From contig NC_045141.1 in the NCBI RefSeq assembly GCF_008831285.2, forward strand, positions 14,804,106-14,868,105: 64,000 nt of DNA. The letters are read 5' to 3'. The translations under genes were made by a program, and so were the position numbers. The stretch comes from Nymphaea colorata. Its lineage: Eukaryota; Streptophyta; Magnoliopsida; Nymphaeales; Nymphaeaceae. Below the pieces are notes generated by a model. It saw only the letters and a program-made list of their open reading frames with translations. It made no database searches and was not told where the DNA came from. Shown here piece by piece: positions 1-14,302 of this stretch. Numbering within the stretch: the stretch's first letter is position 1; the number at the start of each line of letters is the position of its first letter.

Positions 1-1347
1 TAAAAGCATTAGTGATGCGTGTTTTCGTTTTAGCGACATTTTCTGGCAATTGGTAATGCTTAAGTTTTTTTGTAGTGCAATCATAAAATAGAGAGAAATA
101 TTATCAATGGTAGAAGTTTAGAAGGGTCACGTGTAGTGATGAGAAAAACAATTATCATCCTATTAAAACATCTCAACAATAAGGTCTAATCAAGACAGCA
201 AGGAAGAGAGTTTGACATTTTAAAATTCAACTTGAACACTAGTTTTACGAAAAATTAGGAGTGCTTTGAGGGCCAGTAAGTACATGTGTCTGAAGTAAGA
301 TTTTTGTTTTCCCCTAATGAGGTTCTTTTTCTTCCAAATAGTAAAAAGTACTTCCCGAGTTTCCCGGCTTACCACTTACATGGTTCTCAAGAGTAGGATC
401 ATTCTTATATCTAATTAATCAAAAGCATGCACTCTAGAAGAGAGACTACGGACATATAAAGACTGATATGCATGAAATGTGAATTCATGAGGACAAGATT
501 AGAGAAATAATCTTTACCAACATGCAAAGGACATTAAACAATGAGAATTGGCTGTGAATCATAATCTCTAGCATTTAATAAGAAAGAGAAGAAGATAATT
601 TAGGTTTTTATAACCCACAAAATGCAAGGGTGACTTTAGTGTTATGGTATTCTTCTTGCGATGGTGGAACACAAACTACCCGAATGAAAATTCCATCGTC
701 ACAAGTGGAATTCTATAACAAACAACCTGCTCTAACAAGAAAAGGATATGTCATGGTGTTAATGATTCTAAGTGGATGTAAAATTCACGCTTCATTATAT
801 GAAAGTGTTATAGTAGCCTAGAATGAGATGAAATGCATGCAATATTATAAGAGTTATATCTGAAGGAAATAAACCATATTCTTAAGAATATCATGTATCA
901 GACAAAAAATGAAATAGCGCGCGATACATACACAATGTGATCATGATACATAGTTCTATTATAATAGAGATTATTGCTCAAATTTTGGAAACTCACTTTT
1001 CTAGAGTGTTATCTGTCATACTGTTTTTCTAAGAATCGACAAACGCTTGCTAGATTGTGACGCACATACAAGTATTTATAAACTATTAAAGGCCTCCCTT
1101 TTTCTAGACATTCCGGCCTGGAGAAATTTTTGTATTTTAGGCAAAACTTACACGGTCCAAGTCTATCCGTTTAAAATAAACCTGCAAGAAGGTAACTAGA
1201 AGCTCCATAAATTTTAGCTGGTGATCGTAATGGCCTTGCAGTGTTGTTGACTGTCATGGTGGGAAAAGATACAAGTGGTGATGGCGCCCATTGAAGCTGC
1301 ATGTGGTAGTGCTGGCTTTTGTTTGTAGCCTGTAGGAACGTTGATTG

Positions 1348-1349
<2 letters not shown>

Positions 1350-1416
<67 letters not shown>
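1350..1416. repeat. (TC)n(TA)n compound microsatellite
   Basis: About 30 bases of TC run straight into 36 bases of TA. Confidence 0.97.
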
Positions 1417-1418
<2 letters not shown>

Positions 1419-3612
1419 CTGTCTTTCCTTACGCAAGTTCCAGCCGAGCAAAACGCTCGGCTGGTTTGGGCCAGGCGATTGACAAAGTCTGTCTGCCAGG
1501 GTGCGGCTTCCTCAAGTCATAAACCGAAAAAAGCAAGCTCAAACATTTACGTGTTATATGATCTAAATATCCATGGGCATTGGGCACCCAAAAAGACTTA
1601 ATCAAACGAAAAGTGGCTTGCCGTTTTACGTTTCTCCCAAGGGCCTAACTTTGGGCTCAAAAAAATGTAGCCCTTAGAAGAAGAAAACATTGAAAATATG
1701 AGGACCAATATAAGCCATTCGTTTACCCCTACCAGATTGTTCATAAGTTACACATGAATAGTATTTCCAGTAAAGCTGGAACTAGAGCGTCCCGTACACA
1801 GTGCACGCTTACAACCCAGAAAGTAAAACTGAGAAATGCGCCTTACATCTGGTTAGGAGATCCACTTAATGCCTTCAACCTGAAGGTCCAAGGTTCAGTA
1901 CTCAGTAGACAAAATTTTGACCGAGTGAATGAATGGAAGACAACTTGCAAATGGCTCGCCGAAATTGGCCAAAACAAGAAAAAGGTTGGTGAACATTTAG
2001 TACCACCTCACTAGACCAGTCTCCCAGCTGCCAAACAAATAACTACCAACACATCATAAAGATCATGGAAGAAGGCAAAAAGGAGAATTATTTTTCTTTT
2101 TCATGGAAATCAACTCCCCACGAAACCAAGTGAAAAGCTGCTAGATTGCTCACCAGAGAGCAGCAAAAGCAAGTGAGTTTTGCAAGTGGAGCAGAAAACT
2201 TGCAGAGGTTGTCACCAAGTCCAGTTCCAGAGGTGAATATGATACACTCTCTCAAGCAGAAGCCACCATGAAAATGTAGAAAGTGAAAGTAGAACCTTCA
2301 GACTCACCACCACCTCCTAGGGCGGGTTGAAGTCAAAGGTTGCTTCCATTTAATATTTTGAAGGCAAAGCAGAGGGGACAAAGAATAGAGTTTAGGAAGA
2401 TGGAGTATGAACAATTCGGATAAAGAATGGATACACATGTAGTATCACCGAGCAATTATTTGTATATGTAAGAAGGTGACAATTATACTCCTACAAATTT
2501 ATTTTTCATTGATGAATCTATTCCCAAGTAGGGCAATCTTATACATCAGTATTAAACAAAATCTCCTTATTTCAGTTGCTACAGAAGTATATACAAAAAT
2601 TAAGTTGTTAAAGAATGGGCTTTAGGAAGATGCTCTTACAAGGAGAAACAAAGATGAAAAAAAGAACTGGGCTTGAGGCTTAAAACACTTGATAAGTAAC
2701 ATATTCAAAGCCACTACTGAGAAAAACTTGTGGCCTAGAAAGATGCCCAAGGAGAGGTTTCAGTGCCTGCACGCCAGGAATGTCTATTGCAGGATTAGAG
2801 ATTGTTCTTTAACCATGTTAGCGCTCCATTCGCTACCGATCTGCATGCCCAAGGAGATTATATGAGTTGCAATGAACACTTTCCATCCTTAGACTCAAAT
2901 GTAAACTGCAAGCTACATAGTCATTTATGAATTAAAAAAACACGATCAAAGAACAGGAAATAGCAGTTACAATTTGAATAGTTACAATTTGAATAGTTAC
3001 AATCTTTTGGCTGAGAAGAATTTGTTTGTAGTTATGCATATAGTTTACAAAACAGGGTCATTTCCTGTCAATAGTGACGGACTATTAGATAAATTCAGGT
3101 TGGTCAAACAACATAGAATTGACAAATGTCTATGCTTACAATTTTACTCTTTGGTATTACATAAGATACATTAACCCGTATGGTCACTTTGACCTTGGTC
3201 AAATCACACCCCAGTAGCCTAATATAATTGCTATGTCCCTCCACAAAAATTATATGTTCTGCATATAGCACATAAACGACTCAAGTATCTATAACTCAGC
3301 TGGCAAAGCAAAGCTTTGCAGAACAAAATCTTGAGTTCATAAAAATAAGAATAATACAACTCATACCTGACCATACACAAAACCGAGGATTTTACTCATA
3401 CACCTGGAGAGCTAAGACCTAAGGATAAAAGGGGGGAAAAGGAAAAATATGCTCAAACTTGTTGTTCTGGAAAATTTCTTTCCAAACAGTGGTAGCGTGG
3501 AAGTAACTCAGTAGTGGTCCTAAAACACAATATACTTTGACACCTACAACCTAAGGTCCTAAAGAATCAAGAGAGAAATGATGAAACAGAGAAAGCACAA
3601 GTATGGTTGTTT

Positions 3613-3635
3613 GCACACACACACACACACACACA
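3613..3635. repeat. (CA)n microsatellite
   Basis: About eleven CA units in the gene-poor left end. Confidence 0.95.
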
Positions 3636-3819
3636 AACATGAAAAAGAACGAACCCCACATTTTGCCTGTCTATTTCATGTGCATGAAGTTGATGCAAAT
3701 TTCCTGTCATTCTTTTTATCTTTTCCCAATCCTTTTGTGGTTCTAGAATTCCACTGTCTCCACTTATCATTAGACACTCCAAGTTTGAATTTATATCAGA
3801 TAAAGCAATCTAACAACCA

Positions 3820-3959
3820 TAGTAGTCAAAAGCTCGCCTAGGCCCTAGGCAGTCTCCTTTTCAACTAGCTGAAGCACCTAGCCGCCTAAGTCAAAAAAAT
3901 GTTTTCAACATTTCTCTCATATTTTCTTCTTCTTCTACACATCGCGCTTTTGACTACTA
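3820..3959. mobile_element. Short TIR MITE
   Basis: TAGTAGTCAAAAGC at the left is the exact inverse of GCTTTTGACTACTA at the right, about 140 bases apart. The inside holds CGCCTAGGC-type palindromic sequence common in a widespread plant MITE group. No clear target duplication was seen. Confidence 0.65.
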
Positions 3960-5959
3960 AGCTAATAACTGATGTTAACCACTTAATTTAATAAACCTGT
4001 CCTACTTTGTGCATCAGGCCCTTAGTAGAATATCATGTTCATTTTGACAAGTATTGAACATAAGCATCAAGAATTGGGAACTTGAAGTATAATTACTTTC
4101 CCCTTTTTTGGATGATGGCACTACAGAATCAAGGGCAAACTTTTCCTTACCGCGCTTTTTGCATCTAAATCCTTGTAAGTGAATGGTAATTTCACAACTT
4201 TATGCATATATGGGGTGGAAGAGTTAAAAATAAAATAAAATACTAAATAAAGTGGCACTAACCAATTAAATCAATTTCAAATTAATATAATATAAAAAAG
4301 AGTCAAGCTCATAAGACTTGCTAAACAATTGGGACTCTGGATGCAGAGAAAGGAAAGCTTATATGCAAGAAAAGGTGAAGTTATAACTTTTCAATTAATA
4401 GCCATCACCATCCTTTTGAGGAATTGTATATGCTAATGCTTACATCTCTTATCATATAGCTTCATGTGACAAAGAAGTGAATAACATTTATCTGTCAGTA
4501 GAACCTTTTCCATTTTGCACGATACTACACTGGAGCAGTGACCACTGTCAATGGAAGTATTACTAAACGCTATGGTTTAATAACAGACATGTTTTCCAAA
4601 TGCCTGATGCATGGTCACAAATGCAGCTCTCAAGAATTTATAAGGAAGGTCCTTATCAAACCTTTTTGCCTATACCGACCAAAATACTACTATAACCTGT
4701 ACAGAACCTATTTCCTCTCTGTTTTAGCTACTCCACATTTAACTCAGATTTGGACCCTTTTTAGAACTGAGTTCAAACATGGCTAAGCTCCAAAGCTTAC
4801 ATGTAACTGTGTCATATCTTTATCAGATTTCAGTCAGATATTGGACTTGGATTTGGATTCAATTGTGAAACTGCACACCAAATCCAAATGCAATTAGTAA
4901 TCAGATTGACTTTTCTTACCTAATTCAGCTAAACAGTTATGCTTTTGGAACGGTAATCAGATAAATCTGATCCATGACGTCCCTATCAATGTTCCTATTT
5001 CTTGTCCTTTTGTACCAACACTCAGTCCTAATTAACCTTGTGCAATCTTGAGTAAAACTTCCTTCCTTTGCGATGCCTTCTTTATGTTTCCATACAACTT
5101 CTGTTCATGTTGGTATGAGTCATCAACCACATGCCTATATGCCTGGCGATAAAAAATTGTGCACTTTCCTGTTTGCATATCAAAATGCTCTGGTCAAGCA
5201 GATAACCTCACGGGCCTCAGAATTCAGCTGTGACAACTGTTCATGTATATCCAAATTAGTATGAAATTCACATTTAAAACAATAATTTACCATTTCTAAC
5301 ATGCGTCAATAATAAACAAGGTAGCATCAACACATTTTCTTTTGAAAAAGGAATTATAAGATTGCCCTTCAATGAACAAACTCTGGCAGGCATCCTTTTA
5401 CTAAGGAACATGGTACAGGTATACATACTTTTCTAGGCCATGACAACATAGCAAGAATCAATACTTTTGATTTGGGAAGCATAATTATTGGTTTCAGAAA
5501 AGCATGTACAGAGTAGGAGAAGGAGTTATAGTAGAATCATTCAGGAAACATGTACGAAAACAAGAGAAAACTTAAGAAGGAATAAAGAAGCATGAAGGCA
5601 TAACAGAAGAGGAAGAAGTGTGATCCTGGCATGCTACCTCACTTCCAAAGTGAGCTTCTATAGGTGTGAGGTTCCCCTCTTGTACTAGAGCTTCACTCAG
5701 CCCTCGTTTGATGAGTTCATTTCATGGACAGCTTACTAGATAAACTCGTTGTTCACAATTTTTGTAATTGCTTGGTGAATTCTCTCATTGATATGTTGTA
5801 AAAACTATGGTATACCAAGAGCAAAATAGTACACAAGCATTTACAATAACCATGTCAGCTGACAACAAAGGGGCATAACTTCTTTTTAAGTGCAGAAATC
5901 ATTGTTTGTCCAACCAAAAAACAAATCAAATTAATCACATGAACTAAAAGTAATAAAAC

Positions 5960-8900
5960 CTACCCAGCAAAATCTTTTAGTTTTTTCCAGAGATTATCAG
6001 AGGCGTCAGATTCCTCATGCTCAGGCTTTCTTGAAGTGTCCCCATTCTGACCTTTGATCCTGTTGCCTGCATTCAACATACAATTAATTTATTAAAGTTT
6101 ATAAATGCAAAATAAGCAATGCATATCAGAGAACATTTAGTTCACTGGAGACTTTAAGCACCATCGAAACCAGCCACTTCATGCCTAGTTTCTAGCAAGT
6201 TTTCAAGAGTAACTTCTTCTAACTTGATACTATAAATCAGTGGATCACCTATTCATAGCCACAAATATGGTTCTCAGGTTTTGAATGATGAGGTTTTTCT
6301 CGGGTATTTTTTTCAGTAAAATTGTTTTTTTTTGGGTGGGGAAAATCTCGGCAAATTTTGAAAAATGAAAAAAAATCCTAAAAATTAGTCAAACCTCTTT
6401 CAAGGATTTAGATTTTAGTCCCACAATCTGAAAATAGCTTAGTTACTCACTACAACTAGACACCCAAGGAAGCTTGGGTGTTCTCTGAGAAGCAGAATTA
6501 CTAACACTGTAACACAAGAATATCATGTCCAAAGACAAACCTGTGTTACTTTGACTTTTGCTAATAGGACTAGTCCTTGCTTGGCTGCGAGTATCCTTCA
6601 ACATGGCAATCTCCTCAAGCAATTCCCTTTCCCTGCCACTGCAAGTAGCAGAACCATCAAGGAAATTTGAAGTATGCTAAATAAGCAAACAAAAAAAATA
6701 TATACTTTGGTACATGAACAAGCATTTGAGAGAATAACTTCACCAACAGAGTCACCACAAAAAGAGAATATTGAAATCATAACTTTAGATGTTCTGAGTT
6801 GTCAAGTGTGTGATCCTTAAGATGCAAATGGTTAAAACATCGTAAGAATCCCATTAAGCAAAGGAAATGAAAGATTTAGTACTTTGAATATCACCTTGAA
6901 CTATATAAATATTTTTTCGTGTTCTAGATTACAGCTATTCTTTGTGATGAGGGATTATGTCATTCTATGTCTTAGTTGTAATCAACCATTAAGCTACAAG
7001 GAAAGGGAATACTAGCTGACATGGCATCAAAGCAGGAATTGAAACAAAATATTAAGTGAATCTGTAGCACTAGCTTTGCTTTTTCACTTGTTTCCAGCCC
7101 CTTTTCTTTTCTTTTCTTCTTCTTCTTTCCCTGTTCCTGTCATTCACCTTGCAAACTGTACCCTCAATTTGTCTGTACCCACAAATGAAGAACCTTTTAT
7201 TGCTGACTTTTGTACATTTCTTTGACCAAAATGTTCATAAAATCTTTCTTCCTTCTATCTTGGTTTAAGTTGGTCTTCCTTCTTGGTTAGAAGGTAAAAG
7301 GGTAAAAACTTTATACTGATTGCATATTTACTATTTTCAAGTTTTGAGGGAGGTACATCCTCATTTAATGTGGTCCATGCCTAGGGTGTAATCAGTACTC
7401 ATACCCATGAAGGGTATAAATATAGAGTTGATTATGAAAGATTCTCAATATAAGATCTTGAAGAGGCCACCATAAATTGCAGATTCACAAAAAATAAAGA
7501 GAATGAGCGAAAAGAGTGCACAAGGGGGGCAGCAGCAGAAGCCACACATAACCGTAATTCTCATTACATAATATAAAATGTTTCCATGGACTAAAATATC
7601 CTTGAGACAGGTATAACTTAGACACTTTTAAACTGTAGAAGTACCCATATCAACGCAACACAATGCTGGTGCTGGTACGGGACACTGCTTGGAAACAGCA
7701 GACTTAATTTCTGTATTTTTTGTATATTTTATATTTTAACATTTTTTGTTCAGTAATATCTATTTTATTAATGTAAACAACGAATTTATGTGTTTATTTG
7801 TTTATAATCTTATTATATATGTACAATGCATATATATATATATATGCACACATATAAACATACATATAAGTATAATATATATGGCTGTGTCCCGGTACCA
7901 AAGTTGTTTTTAATATACTCTGCGCCCACTCCGGCACCTGTATCTATACCCATGTGACATACTTGAGAGTTGAGACTATAAAATCAGTAGATCATAGCAA
8001 CCACATTATATTTACGCATGTATATGGATCTAGAAAAAATCTGATCTAGATCCAAATCACGTCTTATCACCCTTCCTCAAGTTATACATGTTTTCAGACC
8101 TGAACAACTTATTCTTGAGAAAACAGTACTGACGCTTTGCTAGGCCTTTGGTGAACAAATTGACATTTTGGCTTCTCTGAACCTGAAAGGTTTGATCTCC
8201 TTATCTTCAACCTCTATCTAATGAAGTCTTGATCTATTTCAATATGCTTTATGCAACTGTGATGAACTAGGTTAAAGCAATGATGATAGCACCCTCATTG
8301 TCACATAATAAGAGAGATCAATAGACTTTTCCCAAATCACCCAATAGATGTTGATCCCATATGACTTCAACTGTCTCTCAATAGATTTCTCCCCAATCAC
8401 CCAATAGATGTTGATCCCATATCACTTCAACTGTTTTAGCTGCCATAGACCTATATAACGCTTCAATACTGGGCCTTGTAACGGCCTCTTAATGGCACTG
8501 TATTTTGTTGAACAGATACGCAATTCTTTGAAAATAGATCTCCTCTTATGTAGATCTCCTGCGCAATCAGTATTTGTATAGTTGATGATTTCATGCCCTT
8601 TCTTGTTAAACCTATTCTTTTAATAAACAGGCCCATCTCAAATGGATACCTTTAAATATCTCAAAATCCTCTTCCTAGAATTAATATTACTAATCGTTGG
8701 TTCATGCATAAATTGAGGCATTTGTTTAATGAAATATATAATGTTGGTCTTGTGAAAGTGACATGTTGGACCATTCTTACAATACTTTGACAGATAGTTG
8801 GATCATCAAACAGGTCTCCATCTTGAGAGCTCAAGTTTTAATGTGAACCACTGGGGTATAAACTACGTGAGGCTGGAAGTCTGCAATTACCCATTGAGAT

Positions 8901-11900
8901 GCCTAGACGGATTCTGGCTCTTTATAAAAAGAAAAACTTACCTCTTCCAAGTCAGAAAGTTATTATGAGTGAGTTTTCCAGAGACAAGTTAGCCTAGAAA
9001 GTTTAAAGAGAGCTCAGTGTAGGTAGAAGAGTGCATTGAGTCAAAGAGAAGGAAAAGAAGCAAGAGAAGAAATTATTCAATCAAATGTAATGCAGCAACG
9101 GATATCAGCTTTGCGCAGATAACAGAATGGCAGTATGAAAATGTGTCTTGCATTGTCATGGGCACTACAAATTAATTTCTCTATCCTGGAACGCAATCTG
9201 ATTTTTCTTTGGAACAATGTATGTGCTGTGAAACATATGGTAATTGAAAATTATGCAGAACTCAGGTTAAAATCAGCTTCTTTTTGCGCAAATTCCAGAT
9301 TTGGATTTCACTTAACAAGGAGAGGAAAACAAAATAGAAAAGGACCAGATCAGATCAGATAACACGTGGAAATCAGAAAGGAAGTTGACTCAACATAGAG
9401 AAAACAAAAAAATTGTAAACGTAATGAATTTGATCCAATGTCGGCCACAATATCAATCTTTGTAATTCTGTAACATGGCATATCTGATCAAATATTGAAC
9501 CAATGATCCGATTCAAATCAGATTTCAGAACCCAAAAACCCACACGAGAATTAAGGAATCCAATTATCTGACATCAGAAAATAGAGATGATTTCAGTTCA
9601 AATCAATGCAGAAATTGAAAAGTTGTGGGGCTGTTTGAATATAAACTGTTCAAGATGTGTAGAATAAGGAAGGACACCTGAAACAGAAATATGTAGAGAA
9701 GGGTGTGAGAAAGGCTGTCTAACTGGAAACATATTTTTAGATCTATCTGGGTATATCTTTTGGAAGCAATATGCAATCTGGCTTTGATACCAGGTAAGAT
9801 CTCAATATCATATCTTGATGAGGCCAGTGCAATTGTACATTCTCAGAACATACAGGGAACGAAAGAAGAGTGCACAAAGGGGGGGAGGCAGCAGCAGTGA
9901 TACACAACCCCAGTCCTTAATCTTTATATAACATAAAATATTTCTTTGGACTAAAATGTCTTTGAGAGACTATAAATAATTACAACACAAGAGCCACGTT
10001 ATAATTACATGTGTGTGGATTTGGGAAAATCTTGATCCAGATTAGAACATGTCTTATCAGTTTAAAACTTACATATTATTAGGTTTATTAAACCACTTTA
10101 ACATGAAAGATGTGGATAAAACGACATTGAAGCATAAGCATGAAAAAAACCTTCCTTCAGCTAACATGAAAGATGTGGATAAAACGACATTGAAGCATAA
10201 GCATGAAAAAAACCTTCCTTCAGCTAACATGAGAGATGTGGATAAAACGACATTGAAGCATAAGCATGAAAAAAACCTTCCTTGAGCTATATCTCAGCTA
10301 TCTATGGGTCAACTTTATGCAAATGATGAATGTGAGTAAACCAGAGTTGGAAACATTTAGTTAATCAAATTTGATAATTTAACGTTTCCATTATTTGACC
10401 ATTTTATTTTACCAAGTTCAACATTCACCAGATTAGTGGACATTTTTGTGTTTCAATACAACAAGAAGATTTTATTTGTACCAAGTGGTTTTTGAGCTGG
10501 TTAACTGGTCATATCCTAAGTCACATGGGTACTTCAGTAAGGTCCGTGTACCCATGTCGCCGTACCCGTACCCACAAAGGGTACTTGGACACACTTGAGT
10601 ACCTATAGATCCAAACTGCTTAATTTTACTTTGATTTAATTTTTTTTCACCTTACTTTTCATTCTATTCTTAGTCATTGTTCATTAACATATAATGTTTT
10701 TATTTATATCACTTGTTTAATAAATGTTGCTTTCATTTTGATTTTTTTGTGTTATTTTGCATATATACATACATATATCCTGCCATCCCACATTTTTTAA
10801 AGTTGTCATGTCCGTACCCATATCTCCGTACCCATACCCATGTGACTTAGGTCATATCTTATTGATGAAATGTATTGGCTTAGTATTATCTTGGCCATGG
10901 GGAAAATATGAGATCTAATGCTCTTGTTAGGTCAAATAAGTATCTTATGTCAAAATGGAGAAATTCTGTATCTCAAATCTTTAGTATTATCTTATTTATC
11001 ATCTGTGCCTGCTACGTAGGAAGAATGCCATCACCCATTATAACTGAGAAACAGAAAGATCATAACTTCAAAAGGGGAAGAAAAGAAGAAAAGTGAAGAA
11101 GGAAATGTAGAAATAGAAACAGTTTCAAAAACAATTAAGAGAGAACATGAAGAAGATGAATCCATGGAAGAAGACCTCTCCATTTCTTTGGAAGAGGAAG
11201 AAAGGTAGAACCTTTACAAGAACATATATGAAATAGAGGAGATCTAGCTAAATGGAAAGCAAAAAAGATGGATTCAACTTTAAAGAGAGAAAAGTGTGGA
11301 CTTTTATGAATTGAAAAATCCCTTCGGCCACTTCTTTCTGATTTTCAATGTTGGAATAGACCCCCACTATATATAAAAAATGATCGATTTCAAATTCTGT
11401 AAGAAATGAAATGTCCCAATATCTTTTTGATACATGTGCACATGATGGAAAGCAAAAAATGTCTTTCACATGTTACCTAGTTTGTCTACTTCTTCTGAAA
11501 TGATATGAAAAAGATGTCCTTTTGCACAGTTCATGAGAAAAGGTGCACTAGGGTGTATATGCTTAGTTATCATCAACATTTGGATAAGTAAGTATGATAT
11601 TCATATACCGCAATAATACCAGGACAACATGAAATCTTATATCAATAAAAACTAAAATCTTGAGATCTGCACAATCAATATAAAAAACACTATATGGATT
11701 TGACCATTGAGAGAAAACAATTTTATCAGGACCTATACTTGGAGTTTACATGCCATTTGCATGGCAATCCTTTTACCAAACTCCATCAGCCAAAGGCAAG
11801 AATTCTGCCCCAATCTTCCAGTTTTACATTTAAGAAAGGTGGCAATCTGAATTAACATCCTAGTGCAGCAAAATCAGGCCATTTTCACTTTGTTGCATGG

Positions 11901-14223
11901 AACAAGAAGGTCCAGTGGCAAGTCTTATGTTATTATGATCAACAGTCAGAAGGAACAGACTCCTTTTGTTTTCAAGGCATGCCTTCACAATTTGTTTAGA
12001 CCACAGGCATAAGTAAATGGTTCTGACCAAACATTTTAAAAGTTAAAAAAAGAAAGACGGTGTACCTGATGCGATTTGGTAGGGTGACTTTCACGGTGAA
12101 GAGGTGGTCACCACGTACGGATGGTTTATTAAGTTTTGGAACCCCTCGTTTTGATAAAACAATCACATCGCCTGGTTGTGTACCAGGAGGAATCTGAAGT
12201 TCATTGACACCGTCAACCGTCTTTACCTGTAACACACGATTATCACGGTAGACAAATTAGAAAATTCCTTAATCAGGTCCTCTACAGTTACTATTGACTC
12301 TTTACAATCAAAACTCCAAAACCATGAAAGGCAAAAATGAGAGGGATCTTGAAGGGTGTCAACATGAAGACGACAAGCATGCTCAACCATGAAGCTCTGC
12401 AGCTGAGTTTTCCCATGGTGTCGTCCTCCTAAGGGATGGTGGTTGGGCTCACCCAATTGCAGGCTGTAATGTAAGTCTTGCCTTTGAAATGTTCCTCTCA
12501 TCACAATAAAAAAGCTAAAAAACTCAGAAAAGAAGGGAATACAAAATAATTAAATGATAAATAGAAACATAATGGCCAAATTATATTTTTGTACAACCAT
12601 GCCAAAAAATTTACAATTTTAATGACTCAAACCAATTTTTTGAAACTAGCAGTTGCTAGAGATATCTGGTCCTCGTTTTATATCATTTGGAAAGATAGCA
12701 GTTAAGTTATCAGTTGAAGCTTCAAGGTCCTCATGGCGAGCAAAGCTGAAGGATTCAAAATCCAATACATCTAAGATTTGAATATCAAGATCCAAGATGC
12801 AAATAAAGCAGGTAACGAATCTCAGTATCTTAATAAATCGGTCTAGATACAATCCATTGGAAGTCCAAGGAAATACCTAAGGTCATGGGACCAATTCCAC
12901 AAGCAACTCCAGAAGTGTCACAATGCTAGTGACTAAGAGGGTAATTCAAGACCTCCATAAAGTTAGTGCATGATTGCAACTAGAATCCACTAGACCTACA
13001 CAGGGTTCCAGTTGCCTTATGTAACCGATATGATAAAATGTTTCAAGGATCAGGGTTAAGATGCTTGTATACATATTACCATGAAGAAGCCAGTTTCAGA
13101 TCAGCGCTCTTAAGGCTCTAAGAGATGACCTTATGTATTACGGCTGGTTCCATGGGTCTGATGGTTTTATCTGAATATGAGAGTTGACAGAGCAATGTTT
13201 TTTTCTTCCAGATCTGTGCACATAGCTATGCAGGGCTGCTTGCCCTATTATGGCATCTACTTAAAGACTGCCTAATAAGAGACTTACCTTCACAACTGCT
13301 CCCAGGATGGCATCAAGGTAACTTATTGAGACTGTGGAGCAAAGGTTTATGCCGTCCCTCTGTATCCCTTCAATCTCCTCGACATTGAGATACACATAGA
13401 GATCACCAGGAGGTCCCCTGCACAAAAAAAGAATAAATAGTTGTCAGACACACTCTGAGGGTCAGATAAACAATAAAAAAGGATTCAGATAAAGCTCAAA
13501 TTTTTTTCACCCAACATCTGAAAAATAAATCAGCTGTAGAACAAAACAACTTTGAAGCTGCACGCTCACCATGAGACTTAAAGAAAAACAGTACAATCAA
13601 ATAAGCACAGGAAGTATGAAAATATGAGCACATTCATAAGAAACAATGAAACCTAACGTTTGAAATGTGGTCTGGTAGCTAACCAAAATATTTTAAGTAT
13701 GCTTTTCAAAATCTAAGAAGTGGAATGTGATTGGAATGTCCAAAACTCTATAAATTAAGAACTTACTAAACTTTGGATCATAAATCAGATTTTTTGGGTT
13801 GAAAAATCTAAAATCCATGATTTATGAACCTCAATGAAACCTACTGGACACATAAATTTGGTAATTTTTGTTTGATGTAATAGTTTTGAAGATTCTAAAT
13901 CTATACATATGGTTGGGTTTTTGAAATGATGGCTGGAAAATGGCCAAATGATGACATGACAAACACATGGCAAAACAGTTGAACGACCAAGAAAGGTTTT
14001 TGTATACAGACACACACATATAACAGTGCAATGCAAGTGTATGTGAGTGTGTGTCAACTGAGAATATATCAACTGTATCAACTCAATCTGTGATGCATGA
14101 TTATGGCAAAAGGGAGAACCATCCTTTTCCATTTAGAAAGATAAAATACTAGCACCTAACAAGAAAAGGAAAAGTTGACAATGCTGACACTAGTTCTCTA
14201 TATATGTGTGTGTGTGCTTCTGT

Positions 14224-14302
<79 letters not shown>

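Larger units (their letters stand above)
1..5959. other. Gene-poor left flank
   Basis: AT-rich DNA downstream of the DnaJ gene. I see a MITE, two microsatellites, a short 15-bp tandem near 2966-3003 and a 25-base hairpin at 1440-1464. No coding exon could be supported, and I looked here in vain for a further DnaJ exon. Confidence 0.6.
7435..10059 (-). mobile_element. Decayed Ty1/copia LTR retrotransposon in DnaJ intron 8
   Basis: On the minus strand the 5' LTR (about 9794-10059) and the 3' LTR (7435-8069) both begin TGATAAGAC and share most of their length. A primer-binding site, TGGTATCAAAGC (9781-9792), one base from the initiator-Met tRNA complement, follows the 5' LTR. A polypurine tract, GAGGAAGGG (8070-8078), precedes the 3' LTR. 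Between them, about 8085-8900, lies a broken RNase H end of pol with recognisable blocks in shifting frames: [37 protein letters not shown] and [11 protein letters not shown]. Most of gag and pol is gone. Flanking 5-mers GATTA and GTTTA may be an eroded target duplication. Confidence 0.82.
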
